Shown here piece after piece: positions 55,259 through 64,000 of a stretch of 64,000 nt of DNA. The notes below the pieces were generated by a model. It ran no database searches. It was not told the origin of the DNA and saw only the letters and a list, made by a program, of their open reading frames with translations. Each line of letters begins with the position of its first letter. Position 1 is the stretch's first letter. The DNA is from Blastocladiella emersonii ATCC 22665. Taxonomy: Eukaryota; Blastocladiomycota; Blastocladiomycetes; Blastocladiales; Blastocladiaceae. The stretch lies in NCBI GenBank assembly GCA_025594325.1, contig JANHCV010000001.1, positions 3,596,001 through 3,660,000 of the forward strand, in the 5' to 3' direction. Position numbers and translations under genes: made by a program.

Positions 55259-56278
55259 ATGACAACGAATGCAACTGCTCGCAACATGCTAGTCCCCGTG
55301 GCAAGCGAGCGCTGCCCCGTCCCCATCATCGGCCGTACGGTCCCTGCCTTCGCCATCACGAGCGCCGACGGCCCTCGCTGATCCCTGACGGCGTCGTAGT
55401 CGGGACGTACCGCATGACCGAGACCGAGTGCCGCGTCTCGGTGCCCGCCGCGATCCGCATGGGATACCGGCACATCGATACGGCCGCCGTGTACCGCAAC
55501 GAGGGGGCCATCGGCGAGGTTGTCGCCGACCTGGTCGCCAAGGGCGAGATCGCCCGCGAGGAGCTTTTCATCACGTCCAAGATCGGTACGCTGCGCACTT
55601 TCACATCCGCGGGCTAGACTGACACATCTCCCAAAAGCGCCCGCGGACCAGGGCGAGGACAAGGCGTACGCGGCGGTCCTGACGTCGCTGTCCAAGCTGC
55701 GCCTCGAGTACCTGGACCTCATGCTGATCCACTGGCCGGGCGCGTCCAAGCTTGCGCCCAGCTCGCCCGAGAACGCCGCGCTGCGCGCCGGGACGTGGCA
55801 GGCGCTCGAGCGGCACGTCCGCGAGGGTCGCGTGCGGCACATTGGCGTCTCCAACTATACCGTGGCGCACCTGGACCAGCTCGTCGCGCACGCGACGATC
55901 CCGCCCGCGGTGCTGCAGATCGAGCTACATCCGTGGTACGCGCCGGCGGATGTCCTGGCGTGGTGCAACGCGCACGGCGTCGTCGTCGAGGCGTACAGCT
56001 CGCTCGGCGAGGGTTACTTTGTTGACCGCGAGCGCGTGCCAGAGTTCCCCGAGGTCGACGCGCCCGCGGCACGGCTCGGCACGTCGCGCGCGGCGGTGCT
56101 CCTGGCGTGGGCGCGCACGCGCGGGTGGGTCACGCTGCCCAAGGCGCGCAGCGAGGCGCGGCTCCGCGAGGACCTCGCGTCCGCGGCCGTCGAGTTGCTC
56201 CCGGCCGAGGTCGCGGCGCTCGACGCGCTGACGGCCAAGGGGCACAAGTTTTGCTGGGATCCGGTGAGCGTGCTGTGA
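55259..56278 (+). CDS. Aldo-keto reductase
   Basis: Three exons (55259-55334, 55400-55585, 55638-56278) splice in frame to 300 residues. The start of the barrel (PVPIIG|LGTYRM) is rebuilt across intron 1. The catalytic tetrad is visible: Asp52 and Tyr57 in HIDTAAVYRNEGAIG, Lys86 in FITSKI, and His119 in DLMLIHWPG. GVSNYTVAHLDQL, LQIELHPWYAP and LPKARSEARL complete the NADPH-binding side. The family reduces aldehydes and ketones with NADPH. The sequence resembles the AKR5/AKR3 type (2,5-diketogluconate and xylose-reductase-like enzymes), but the substrate cannot be told. Confidence 0.9.
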
Positions 56279-56318
56279 GAAAATGTACATGTACAGGGTG
56301 TATTCGTTCCTCCATCCA

Positions 56319-57530
56319 TCAGTCAAGATCGTGCTCGAGCTCGAACCCCTCGGCGTCGCCCTCGACGTAGCTCTCGTTGACGTCGTCGCCGTCGCCGCGG
56401 AAAAAGTCTTCGGTGCGGAGCGGGCGCACGTTCACGTTCTGGGACTCGAGCGAGGCGACGTTGCCCTTGGCGGAGCGCAGGTACTCGCGGACGGGGATCA
56501 TGGCGGCGTTGCGGCACAGCTCCTTGAGGTCGGACCCCGAGTAGCCCTGCGAGTGGAGGACGATCTTGTCGAGGTCAAAGTCGCCGTCGAGCACGGTGCC
56601 CTTGAGCATCAGGGTGAGGATCTTGCGGCGCTGGTCCGAGTTGGGCAGCTTGATGGCGAAGCGCTTGGGCATGCGGCGCAGCACGGCCTTGTCGAGGTCC
56701 TGCGGGCGGTTGGTGGCGCCGACGACCAGGATCCGGTGGTTCTCGCCCGACGCGAGCCCGTCCCACAGGCACAGCAGCTCGGCCTTCATCATGCTGGTGG
56801 TCTCGTGGTCCGACGACCGCCGCTCGCGCAGGAACGAGTCGATCTCGTCAATGAAGATGATGCTCGGCTCGAGCTTCTTGGCCAGCGAGAAGAGCGCGTT
56901 CACGAGCTTCTGGCTCTCGCCAAACCACTTCTCGGTCAGCGTCGACACGTGCACGTTGATGAAGGTCGCGCCCGACTCCTTGGCAAGCGCCTTTGCGATG
57001 TGCGTCTTCCCGCAGCCCGGCGGCCCGTAGAGCAGCACGCCCTTGGGCGCAGTGAGCAGGGAGTTCTTGCCGCCGACGCCCGAGAAGAGGTGCGGGTAGA
57101 CGAGCGGGTAGATGACCGACTCCTTGAGCGAGTCGACAATGTGGTCGAGGCCGGCGATCTGGTCAAAGCCCGACACGGACTCGTCGGCCGAGCTGACAAT
57201 CTCGCTGGCAATCACCTCCTCGTGCTCGGTCAGGCGCAGCGCGCGCAGGCGGTCCTGCAGCTCCTGGACCGCCGAGGCCGGCGTGGCGCCGGCGACCTGC
57301 TTGCGGGACAGCTCCTCTTTGCGCTTGCGGTACATGTTCTTGATGGGGTCGTTGCGGGCCATGATGTACCGCACCGTGTAGTACAGCGCAAGGTTGCTGA
57401 ACCCCAGCAGCAGCACGTCCGCAAGGTACTTGCCCTGCGGCGTCAGCCGGAACGACAGCAGCTTGGAGAAGAATTGTGCGATGGCGCCGCGCTCGGACAT
57501 GGTGTTGATTCGTTCGGTTGAGCGATGCAT
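56319..57530 (-). CDS. MSP1: Outer-membrane AAA ATPase Msp1/ATAD1
   Basis: Single exon, 403 residues from ATG 57530 (an internal ATG at 57500, MSERGAI, is an alternative start). An N-terminal membrane helix at about 37-58 is followed by a basic linker and one AAA domain: FDQIAGLDHIVDSLKESVIY, Walker A GPPGCGKT (169-176), Walker B IIFIDEIDSF, and the sensor region GATNRPQDLDKAVLRRMPKR with the arginine-finger RR. RMPKRF and the LKELCRNAAM helix are typical of the Msp1/ATAD1/fidgetin branch. Msp1 pulls mislocalised tail-anchored proteins and stalled precursors from the mitochondrial outer membrane. It diverges from TOM70, with 277 bp between starts. Confidence 0.95.
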   Translation of the reverse strand: MHRSTERINTMSERGAIAQFFSKLLSFRLTPQGKYLADVLLLGFSNLALYYTVRYIMARNDPIKNMYRKRKEELSRKQVAGATPASAVQELQDRLRALRLTEHEEVIASEIVSSADESVSGFDQIAGLDHIVDSLKESVIYPLVYPHLFSGVGGKNSLLTAPKGVLLYGPPGCGKTHIAKALAKESGATFINVHVSTLTEKWFGESQKLVNALFSLAKKLEPSIIFIDEIDSFLRERRSSDHETTSMMKAELLCLWDGLASGENHRILVVGATNRPQDLDKAVLRRMPKRFAIKLPNSDQRRKILTLMLKGTVLDGDFDLDKIVLHSQGYSGSDLKELCRNAAMIPVREYLRSAKGNVASLESQNVNVRPLRTEDFFRGDGDDVNESYVEGDAEGFELEHDLD

Positions 57531-57807
57531 GTGGTCCCGTATAGGGAGCAGGAGAGGGAGCCTTGGTGGACGGCAGTCGGCGCTAGAAAGTGTTGAGCGA
57601 CGCGCCGCGGTGATGCCATTTTCGGTCGCGCTGACTTCACGTGGCGTGGCGATCGTCTGTGCGCCACCGGCCGCGCGCTTCTGCAGCGCAGCGACCCCTG
57701 CTGCCGGCCATCAACACGGCCCGCGCTCCCCGCTCTCGAGAGGGCCCCTCCAGTGCTGCCCGTGGTGCCGCCGCTACTCGCCCACTCGCACGCTGCTACG
57801 CATCGCA
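57531..57807. promoter_or_regulatory. Shared divergent promoter of MSP1 and TOM70
   Basis: A 277 bp gap between two outward-facing start codons must contain both promoters. No TATA box or repeated motif stands out by eye. Confidence 0.55.
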
Positions 57808-60149
57808 ATGACCAACGACAATACGCGCAAGTGGCTGATCGCCGCCGTGCTGATCGCCTCGCTGGCTGGCATCGGCGCCCTCTACGTCTCGCGCCAGCAG
57901 GGTGCCGCCGCCGGGTCGGCTGCTGCTGCGACCCGCGAGGCGCCCAAGAAGAAGAAGGTCAAGGCCGAGGAGCCCGCTGCGCCCGAGGTCAAGAAGGCCG
58001 AGGAGCCCCCGACGCCAGCACCTGTCGCGCCTCCAGCGGCTGCTGCGCCCGCGCCCGCGCCTGTCGCCAAGGAGGAGCCCGCGAAGGATGTCCCAGTGGC
58101 CAAGAAGGCCGAGCCCGTCGCTGACGGTACGCTGCGCCGTGCTGCGCATTGCGAGACCCCCGTCGTCTAACGCGTCGGCATCCTGCGCATCTAGTCGCGA
58201 CGGAGGCGCCCGCCGTCTCGATCGCGTCGCCCGAGGTCCAGGCCAAGCTGAGTCCCAAGGTACTCGCTCGCGCCCACGCCCGCGCGCCTCGCCCCCGCGC
58301 GATCGCCTGCTCACCCCTGTCGACTCGAACCCGTGTAGCAAAAAGAGGAGATGGCCCAGAAGCTCAAGGCCGAGGGCAACGAGCTGTACAAGGCCGGCAA
58401 GTTCTCCGAGGCCCTGTCCTACTACTCGCGCGCCATTGACCTGCAGCCCACCAGCTCCGTCTTCTGGTGCAACCGCGCCGCGTGCTACTCCAACCTCGTA
58501 CGCGCTTTCTTGGGCGGACTGCTTTCGCCGAGTCGCGTCACTCACGCCGTTGTCTTCGCCGATTAGAACGACCCCGCCAAGGTCATCGAGGACTGCACCA
58601 AGGGTACGCGTGCCCGTCGCCCGTGCCGAGATGCTCCAATGCTTACGCGTCACCGCGACGTGTAGCCATCGAGCTCGACCCCACCTACGTCAAGGCCCTG
58701 CATCGCCGCGCCATCGCCTTCGAGCAGCTCGGCCAGCTTCGCGACGCCCTCAACGGTACCGCCGACCGCTTCGGACCTCGCGTCGTGCGCAACCACTCAC
58801 TCCGCTGTTTTCGATCGCCGTAGACTTCACCACCATGACCATCCTCGACGGCTACAAGAACCCCTCGGCCATGAACTCGGCCGAGCGCCTCGTCAAGCAG
58901 CTGTCCGAGGAGCAGGCCATGGAGCTGCTCCCCAAGAAGACCCCCGCCCTCCCCTCGTCCACCTTCGTCTCCGCGTACCTCGAGGCCTTCCGGCCAAAGC
59001 CCTGCGCCGGCCTCCAGGGCGAGCTCGCCGCCGACTCGGCCGCCTTCCACCTCGCCCGCGGCCTCGACCTCATCAAATCGCACGACTACGAGGCCGCCGA
59101 CGCCGCCATCTCCAAGGCCGTCGCGCTCCTCGCCAACGACCAGAAGGACGACGTGGCCGCCTACGCTCACAACATGCACGGCACCTTCTTCTTCCTCAAG
59201 GGCCAGATTGACGCTGCCGCCGAGGCGTTCGAGAAGTCGCTCCTCATTGACGCCAAGCACATTAACACCATGAGTACGCTTCTCGCCCGTGCGACGGGAA
59301 GAATCCGGTGTACTGACGACGCGTCGCGCGAACCTCTCTCTAGTCAAGTGCTCCAACATCCTCATGGAGAAGGGCGACGCGACCGCGACGCTCAGCACGT
59401 TCGAGAAGGCCCTGCAGGTCGACGAGAACGACCCCGATATCTACTACCACCGCGGCCAGGTCAAGTTCCTCATGAACGACTTTGGCGGGTACGGCTCGCC
59501 GCTCGCCGCTCGCCGCTCGCCGCTCGCGCACGAACCCCGCATCGATTCGGAACTCAAGCTGACATCTTCTCGTCCACGTTCCGCCTGTAGCGCGTGCCTC
59601 GACTACCAGAAGAGCATCGACCTCGACCCGGCGTTCCCGTCGGCGTACATCCAGCTCGGCGTCAGCCAGTACAAGCTGGGCTCGATCCAGACGGCCATGG
59701 GCACGTTCAAGACGGCCATGACCATGTTCCCCAAGACGTCGGACGTGTTCAACTACTACGCCGAGCTGCTGCAGGACCAGGGCCGGTTCGCCGAGGCGGT
59801 CGAGTACTACGAGAAGTGCATCGAGCTGTCGCCCAACCAGCCCATGGGCTACATCAACAAGGCCATGCTCACGTTCCAGGTGTTCCAGGACGGACCCGCC
59901 GCCGAGAAGCTGCTCCGCACCGCGCTTGAGAAGGACCCGCGGTGCGACATCGTGTACATCCAGCTCGCCAACTTCCTCCTGCCCCAGGGCAAGACCGAGG
60001 AGGCCATCTCGTACTTTGACCGCGCCATCGACCTCGCACGCACCCTCCCCGAGCTCGTCAACGCTATCATGGCCAAGGAGTCGGTCCTCGCCCAGTACCA
60101 CGTCACCAAGGTCCTGCCCGCGTCCGTCATCGCTGAGGGCTTCAAGTAA
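57808..60149 (+). CDS. TOM70: Mitochondrial import receptor Tom70
   Basis: Eight exons (57808-58126, 58195-58259, 58339-58497, 58567-58603, 58666-58755, 58824-59273, 59344-59488, 59591-60149) splice to 607 residues (yeast Tom70 is 617). Residues ~9-27 form the single membrane anchor (WLIAAVLIASLAGIGALYV), then a Lys/Ala/Pro linker. TPR units then begin at AEGNELYKAGKFSEALSYYS, the Hsp70/Hsp90 clamp, followed by the C-terminal TPR array (DYQKSIDLDPAFPSAYIQLG and others) that binds preproteins. It receives hydrophobic carrier precursors on the outer membrane. Exons 3-5 are very short and follow TPR helix borders. A tandem heptamer lies in intron 7. Confidence 0.95.
59494..59526 (+). repeat. GCTCGCC heptamer tandem repeat in TOM70 intron 7
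   Basis: Four direct copies of GCTCGCC plus a partial one just after the 5' splice site of a 102 nt intron. It makes this the longest TOM70 intron. Confidence 0.8.
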
Positions 60150-60262
60150 GTAGTAGACTGCGTGTGTGAGTGTGTCGTTTTTTTGTTCTGTCCCTGTCAT
60201 TCGTTTCCTTGCCCCACCCACCATCAATGATTAGTTCTTACACGCTACCCTCTCTTTCGCGA

Positions 60263-62142
60263 TCAATCAAGCTCAGTTAGCGACTCTCGGACGTAACGCG
60301 CTCCCGCAGCGAGCGTGCGGGCAGCGATCGCGACGCGTTGCTTCCGATCCGCTCGCAGCCTGCTTGCCACCTCGGATAGAGGCTTCTGGCAAATCAGGTT
60401 CTCGATCACGTCCGTGGTCATGCACACCAAGCCGGGCGCGAGCGCTGCGCCTCGCACCAGCAGGAGCAGGTTTCCGCTCCCGCGAAGAACACGGACGTGG
60501 CCATGAACAGGCCCGCAAAGGTCCTAGTCACAAAGTCCAGCGCCATGATATCTTCAGGGTCTCCTTTTCTACATTGAGGTTGTATCTGACCTGGACCGGC
60601 TCAACTGTGGTCACACCAATGTCCGTAACACGAAGGTTCTCGTCAAGCTTGGAGCGGTGGATCAAGGTGCTGCCACACTTTGCAAGCGTTGGAATCACTT
60701 CGATCATCATCGTTGCTACTCGTGTGATGGTGGTAACGGCATTTTTCGGGTGCGGCCATCATCTACTTCAGGTCGAGAACCGGGTCCAAGTTGCTCCGCA
60801 GTCCCGGAACTCGCATCGTGGTCGTTGATGCGCTGTCCGCGTGGCCAGGAGTACTGGTTTCTCGAGCCAAAGTGTTGGCAAATTTTAAGTGCTACCGCTT
60901 GAAGGACCCTGCTTATCATGTCACATGTCGTCCGCCAACGATATAGTCAAATTTCTGGTCAAACCGAGCTGAGTGACCGTGGCCAGGCACGCGACGATGG
61001 CCATGGCCATGGCCACCGTGGCCACCGCGGCCGGCGACTCGCAGCGAAAGTTTGCAGTCTTCGAAGAAAGGCTTGCATGAAAACGGAAGCTTAGAGCATG
61101 TTATGAAATCAGCATCTCCGTTGACCCACGCAAGGCTTGACATCGTATGTATGCATGTCATGCGCAATAACCGTCGCGTGCGACCGACGCGTTGCGCCAC
61201 GCTGATCATCGCCCTGATCGCGGCTCGCCCTGGATTCATTGACGCACATCGAGGCGCGAAAAGTCAAGATTCACATCATGGAAGCGGTAAACGCTACTCT
61301 TTCGCGTAATTACGCTCCTCAGGTACGACCACGTTTCAGCGGCGCGCAGCTTCTCACGTCAGCTTCGTCGACGCTGCAGTCCACAAGGCTAAACCTCAGC
61401 CACCTTGAACGAATTGCTGGTAAACGCCGCCCGCGACCGCCGGAACAGCAGTACAACTCACGGCAGCGTTTATTCGCCGACAGGGTGGTGAGCTTGTCGG
61501 AGCGATCGAGCCGAGCGACCGTAGCCAGGATCGCGACCACGGCCATGACCACCGCGGTCACCGTGGTCACCGCGACAAGCAATTCATGAAGTCAACACCT
61601 GGGACGCCTTGCTTTAAAGTGTTAGAGCGCATGTGTTTTGCACTGGGATGACTCGGGTACGATGAGGTCGCGGCAAAAAAGGTCGCCGCGACCCAAGGGC
61701 GACGCGCTGCGCCACTCACCTGACCTGAAACGCGACCTGCTTTCACGCTCCGCGATGCGCGCACTGCGACCCAAACCCGGGTCTGTTCGTAATCGTCCTT
61801 GGACAAGTATCAGCGGAGGTCCTGCCATAAGCCGTAGGCGGGCTTGAGCCCGTCGCGGCTACCGATGGCGTTTGACCGCGAGCAGAGCAGTTTCACGGAG
61901 GAAAAGGGCGAGTCCAGCAGTTCCCGTCGCAGGTTGAGCCCGACTGCCAAACATAGCTGATCTTCCTTGTCAAAGACGACAATACTACACGGCTTCCCGA
62001 GCCGCACGATAGACGCGTCGAGGTAGTCGCACTGCGCCCGTGCAGTGCTATTGCTCAAGGCCAGCACTCGCGTTGCGAGGATCAGTGAGTGACTGCACTG
62101 CAAGCCGTTCAAGGAGGCGAAGCGAGCGGAGAGCGATTTCAC
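60263..62142 (-). CDS. Possible multi-exon gene in lower-GC DNA, product unknown
   Basis: The minus strand carries coding-like segments that end at a TGA-terminated C-terminal exon at 60263-60530 (GNLLLLVRGAALAPGLVC, CMTTDVIENLICQKPLSEVA, LAAGARYVRESLTELD). An upstream segment at 60590-60710 (LIHRSKLDENLRVTDIGVTT) joins it in frame through a 66 nt GTCAGA...ACTAG intron. Further coding-like frames occur near 61120-61240 and 61810-62142 (SIVVFDKEDQLCLAVGLNLR). The connections between these are not resolved and no start codon is assigned. No family was recognised. Composition is clearly less GC-rich than the flanking genes. Confidence 0.3.
60998..61032. repeat. GGCCAT/GGCCAC hexamer repeat
   Basis: About five GGCCAY units in a row. 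A related GACCAC/GGTCAC-rich stretch recurs at 61530-61575, so the motif may be locally dispersed. Confidence 0.6.
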
Positions 62143-63355
62143 GCCGCTGACCGCAAGCGTGATGAACGATCACAGCTCGATCACGAAGGGCCAGGCTGGA
62201 ACCTAACCGCGGCAGTCGGGCGCGACCCACATGGGGCCAGCTGTCCGTTTCAGGGTCGTTTACCCGCGGTCGGCCCCGAGGAGGAGGTGGCGGCCACCAA
62301 CCGTTGTTCGCCGGCCATGACGTGTGCCGCCACAAGCGGGCAGTCGCCGCCGTCGCCGACCTTGATTGGTCCCTGCCGGCGCGAAACGGCGCCGGCCGTT
62401 AGAGATCGGGCTTCGGGCATCGCCGGCACGGCCGCAGCGTCGCGCACGCGCAAGCTCCGTTCCTCCGAGTTGGGATAAGCTAGAGGAAACGCGTCGGAGA
62501 AGCCCGAATTTGGGGGCACGATGGCGCTGCCTGGGCCGGGAGTCGGGAGGCGACCGTAGCCGTGCCAAGGCCGATAGCCGTGGGGCGATGACGTGAATCG
62601 CGACGCGGATAAGCAGGCGCGGTGGGCGACCACGAGGGCAAACCGGCCGACCTGGGCCGCTGTGAAAAGCAGCAAAGTGCTTCGCCACCATGGCCGGCCA
62701 CCGGCCCGCTCCGCTCCGCCTTGCCTCGCCGCAGTCCGCCTCGCCGGCTCGCACGCGCGCGATCTCTTCTCTCTCGCGCGAGCGAGCGTCTGAGCGAGCG
62801 TGAACTTGAGCGCCGACCATCCCGGGTCTCCCACCACCGCACCGCCGCCGAGCCTCCCCCGTTCTCCTCTCTCCCTACCTCTCTCTCCTCTCGGTCGACG
62901 GCTCCGTGCTCGCGAGCGTGCTCTGACCCCGCGCCCACTTGCGATCGCCAAGGTACGCGCTCCTCTGCTGCTCGCGACGTTGTCGCGGTCGCGTCGTACA
63001 CCTTTTCTCTAACGGGTGGCTCAGCGCGTCCCCTCCAGCCCGCCACCAGCCCGCGCCACGACGTCACCCTCGCCCCGCCGCCGCTTCGTCATCGGGAAGC
63101 CGCGTTCCCGACTACCGCAGCGCGCCCTCCAAGGTCGGCGTAGTGCTCGTGCTCTACGACGCTCTCCCCATCCGCCTCGCGCGCGCGCACTCGCACGCGG
63201 TCCATCGCCTCGGCTCGCCGGTCCCTTGCTTCGGCTCGCGCTCCTCTCTCCATCGACGCCATTCGCCGCCGCCACACTCGAACCACTACCGCCAACGACG
63301 CCGTCGGCCCTGCCGCCCTCGCCACCCTCTTCCACTTGACGCATTGCCCTCGGCC
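62143..63355. promoter_or_regulatory. Upstream region of the right-edge gene, with probable 5'-UTR intron
   Basis: About 1.2 kb before the ATG at 63356. From 62820 the plus strand is C/T-rich like the leaders of other genes here. A sequence with a GTACGCGCTCC donor at 62952 and a CTAAC branch-like element before GGCTCAG ending at about 63026 looks like a 5'-UTR intron. Open frames in the region are compositional. Confidence 0.4.
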
Positions 63356-64000
63356 ATGCCCGCCAGCGCCGTTGCGCACGGAACGGGTCCCGTTTCCGAC
63401 CATCACCACCACCACGGCCATGCTGCCGAGCCGCACGCGTCGCTCCGGCGCACCCGCAGCGGTGGCGCGGGCAGTGACTCGCTCGCCGCCGCGGCATCGC
63501 ACGACAGCAGCCGCGACGCGTCTGCGCCACCACCACCACCACCACCGCCGACGCTCCTGACATCCGGTGCAGCAGCAGCCAAGTCAACTGCCGCCGCGGC
63601 GGCCGTGAGCCCCGTCGTGCCGCTGACGCCGAGCGCGCTGTTCGCCGCCGCCGCCGCCGAAACGCCCTCAACCACCACCGCGGGCTGGGCGTACTCGTCG
63701 TCGCTGCCCGTGTCGCCCGCGACGTTCATGGGCCGCGTCGCGTCGCCCGCCGCGTGGTCCACGTCGCTGCCGTCGGCCTCGGAGCTCGCCGCCACGCACC
63801 CGCCGTCGCCGCCCATTGCGCTCGCGCCCGTGTCGATCCATGGCGCCGCCGCGACACCGCCGCGCTCGCCCACGTCCGCGGGCATCGTCCCGCCGCCGCC
63901 CATCCCCAGCGAGCACGACTCCGGCTCGGTCCCGCGCCTCGTCGACCCCGTCATCCCGCTACCCGCCTTCTCGTCCGAAGCCCTCGCGACGCCCGCACGG
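63356..64000 (+). CDS. Pro/Ala/Ser-rich protein, N-terminal part (3' truncated)
   Basis: From the ATG at 63356 (CGGCCATGCC) one frame stays open to the right edge, 215 codons. The product starts MPASAVAHGTGPVSDHHHHH, has a run of seven prolines, and is then a disordered sequence rich in Ala, Ser, Pro and Thr with SP and TP dipeptides (VSPVVPLTPSALF, SPATFMGRVASPAAW). Such SP-rich N-termini are typical of regulators and transcription factors phosphorylated by proline-directed kinases, but no domain is reached inside the window. The coding frame has the high third-position G+C seen in the confirmed genes, whereas the opposite-strand frame looks secondary. Confidence 0.55.
   Translation, partial: MPASAVAHGTGPVSDHHHHHGHAAEPHASLRRTRSGGAGSDSLAAAASHDSSRDASAPPPPPPPPTLLTSGAAAAKSTAAAAAVSPVVPLTPSALFAAAAAETPSTTTAGWAYSSSLPVSPATFMGRVASPAAWSTSLPSASELAATHPPSPPIALAPVSIHGAAATPPRSPTSAGIVPPPPIPSEHDSGSVPRLVDPVIPLPAFSSEALATPAR

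Noticed and set aside
60470-60560. Alternative reading of a membrane helix (MALDFVTRTFAGLFMATSVF) on the minus strand
   Set aside because: It needs a frameshift to reach the conserved-looking C-terminal exon; the 66 nt intron model joins that exon in frame without one.
62250-62951. Minus-strand open frames upstream of the right-edge gene
   Set aside because: Arg/Ser/Ala-rich in all frames, opposite to a C/T-rich leader, with no motif.
63403-63954. Minus-strand 183-codon frame at the right edge
   Set aside because: The plus-strand frame from 63356 has a better start, SP/TP motifs and stays open to the edge; the minus frame is its complement.

Overview
The window is nuclear DNA of a fungus with a very GC-rich, compact, intron-containing genome. 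The genes are eukaryotic: the RNA polymerase I large subunit, spliceosome, COP9 signalosome, GPI-anchor synthesis, mitochondrial import and complex I. Introns are short, mostly 50-120 nt, and most start with GTACG or GTGCG and end with TAG. A fungal-type prephenate dehydrogenase, a KISH (Ksh1) protein and a Tom70 support a fungus. A PDE9-type cyclic-nucleotide phosphodiesterase, an exportin-7 and a TMEM209 homologue are not typical of Dikarya. I therefore infer an early-diverging zoosporic fungus, perhaps Blastocladiomycota or a chytrid-like lineage. No ribosomal RNA, tRNA, CRISPR, intact transposon or viral gene was recognised.

Layout. 0-12 kb: 3' end of an auxilin-like gene (+), RPA1 (-), mitochondrial uS13 (+) and RAD26 (-). 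12-19 kb: a YABBY/HMG protein (-), a LIM protein (-), an RTC4-domain protein (-) and a glutamine-rich bHLH factor (+) behind a 1.3 kb leader. 19-30 kb: eL42 (-), TMEM209-like (+), a class I phosphodiesterase (-), KISH (-), CSN1 (+) and eIF2-beta (+). 30-42 kb: TYR1 (+), XPO7 (-), an aftiphilin/Laa2-like trafficking protein (+), two membrane proteins and a leucine-rich-repeat protein (-). 42-50 kb: uL29 (-), a CENP-A-like histone H3 (+), a poorly resolved lower-GC stretch, and a PDE9-like enzyme (-). 51-60 kb: NDUFA9 (-), PLRG1/Prp46 (+), PIG-P (-), an aldo-keto reductase (+), MSP1 (-) and TOM70 (+), packed head-to-head and tail-to-tail with gaps of 36-280 bp. 60-64 kb: a second lower-GC stretch with unresolved coding, then the 5' part of a Pro/Ala/Ser-rich gene that runs off the edge.

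All multi-exon models were spliced by hand and checked for reading-frame continuity. The most interesting items are: a CENP-A-like H3 that keeps an almost canonical H3 tail and has an expanded loop 1; a PDE9-type enzyme implying cGMP turnover in a fungus; the head-to-head MSP1/TOM70 pair; an unusual GTACG 5' splice consensus with one clear and one possible GC-AG intron; and two lower-GC blocks whose coding content could not be resolved.
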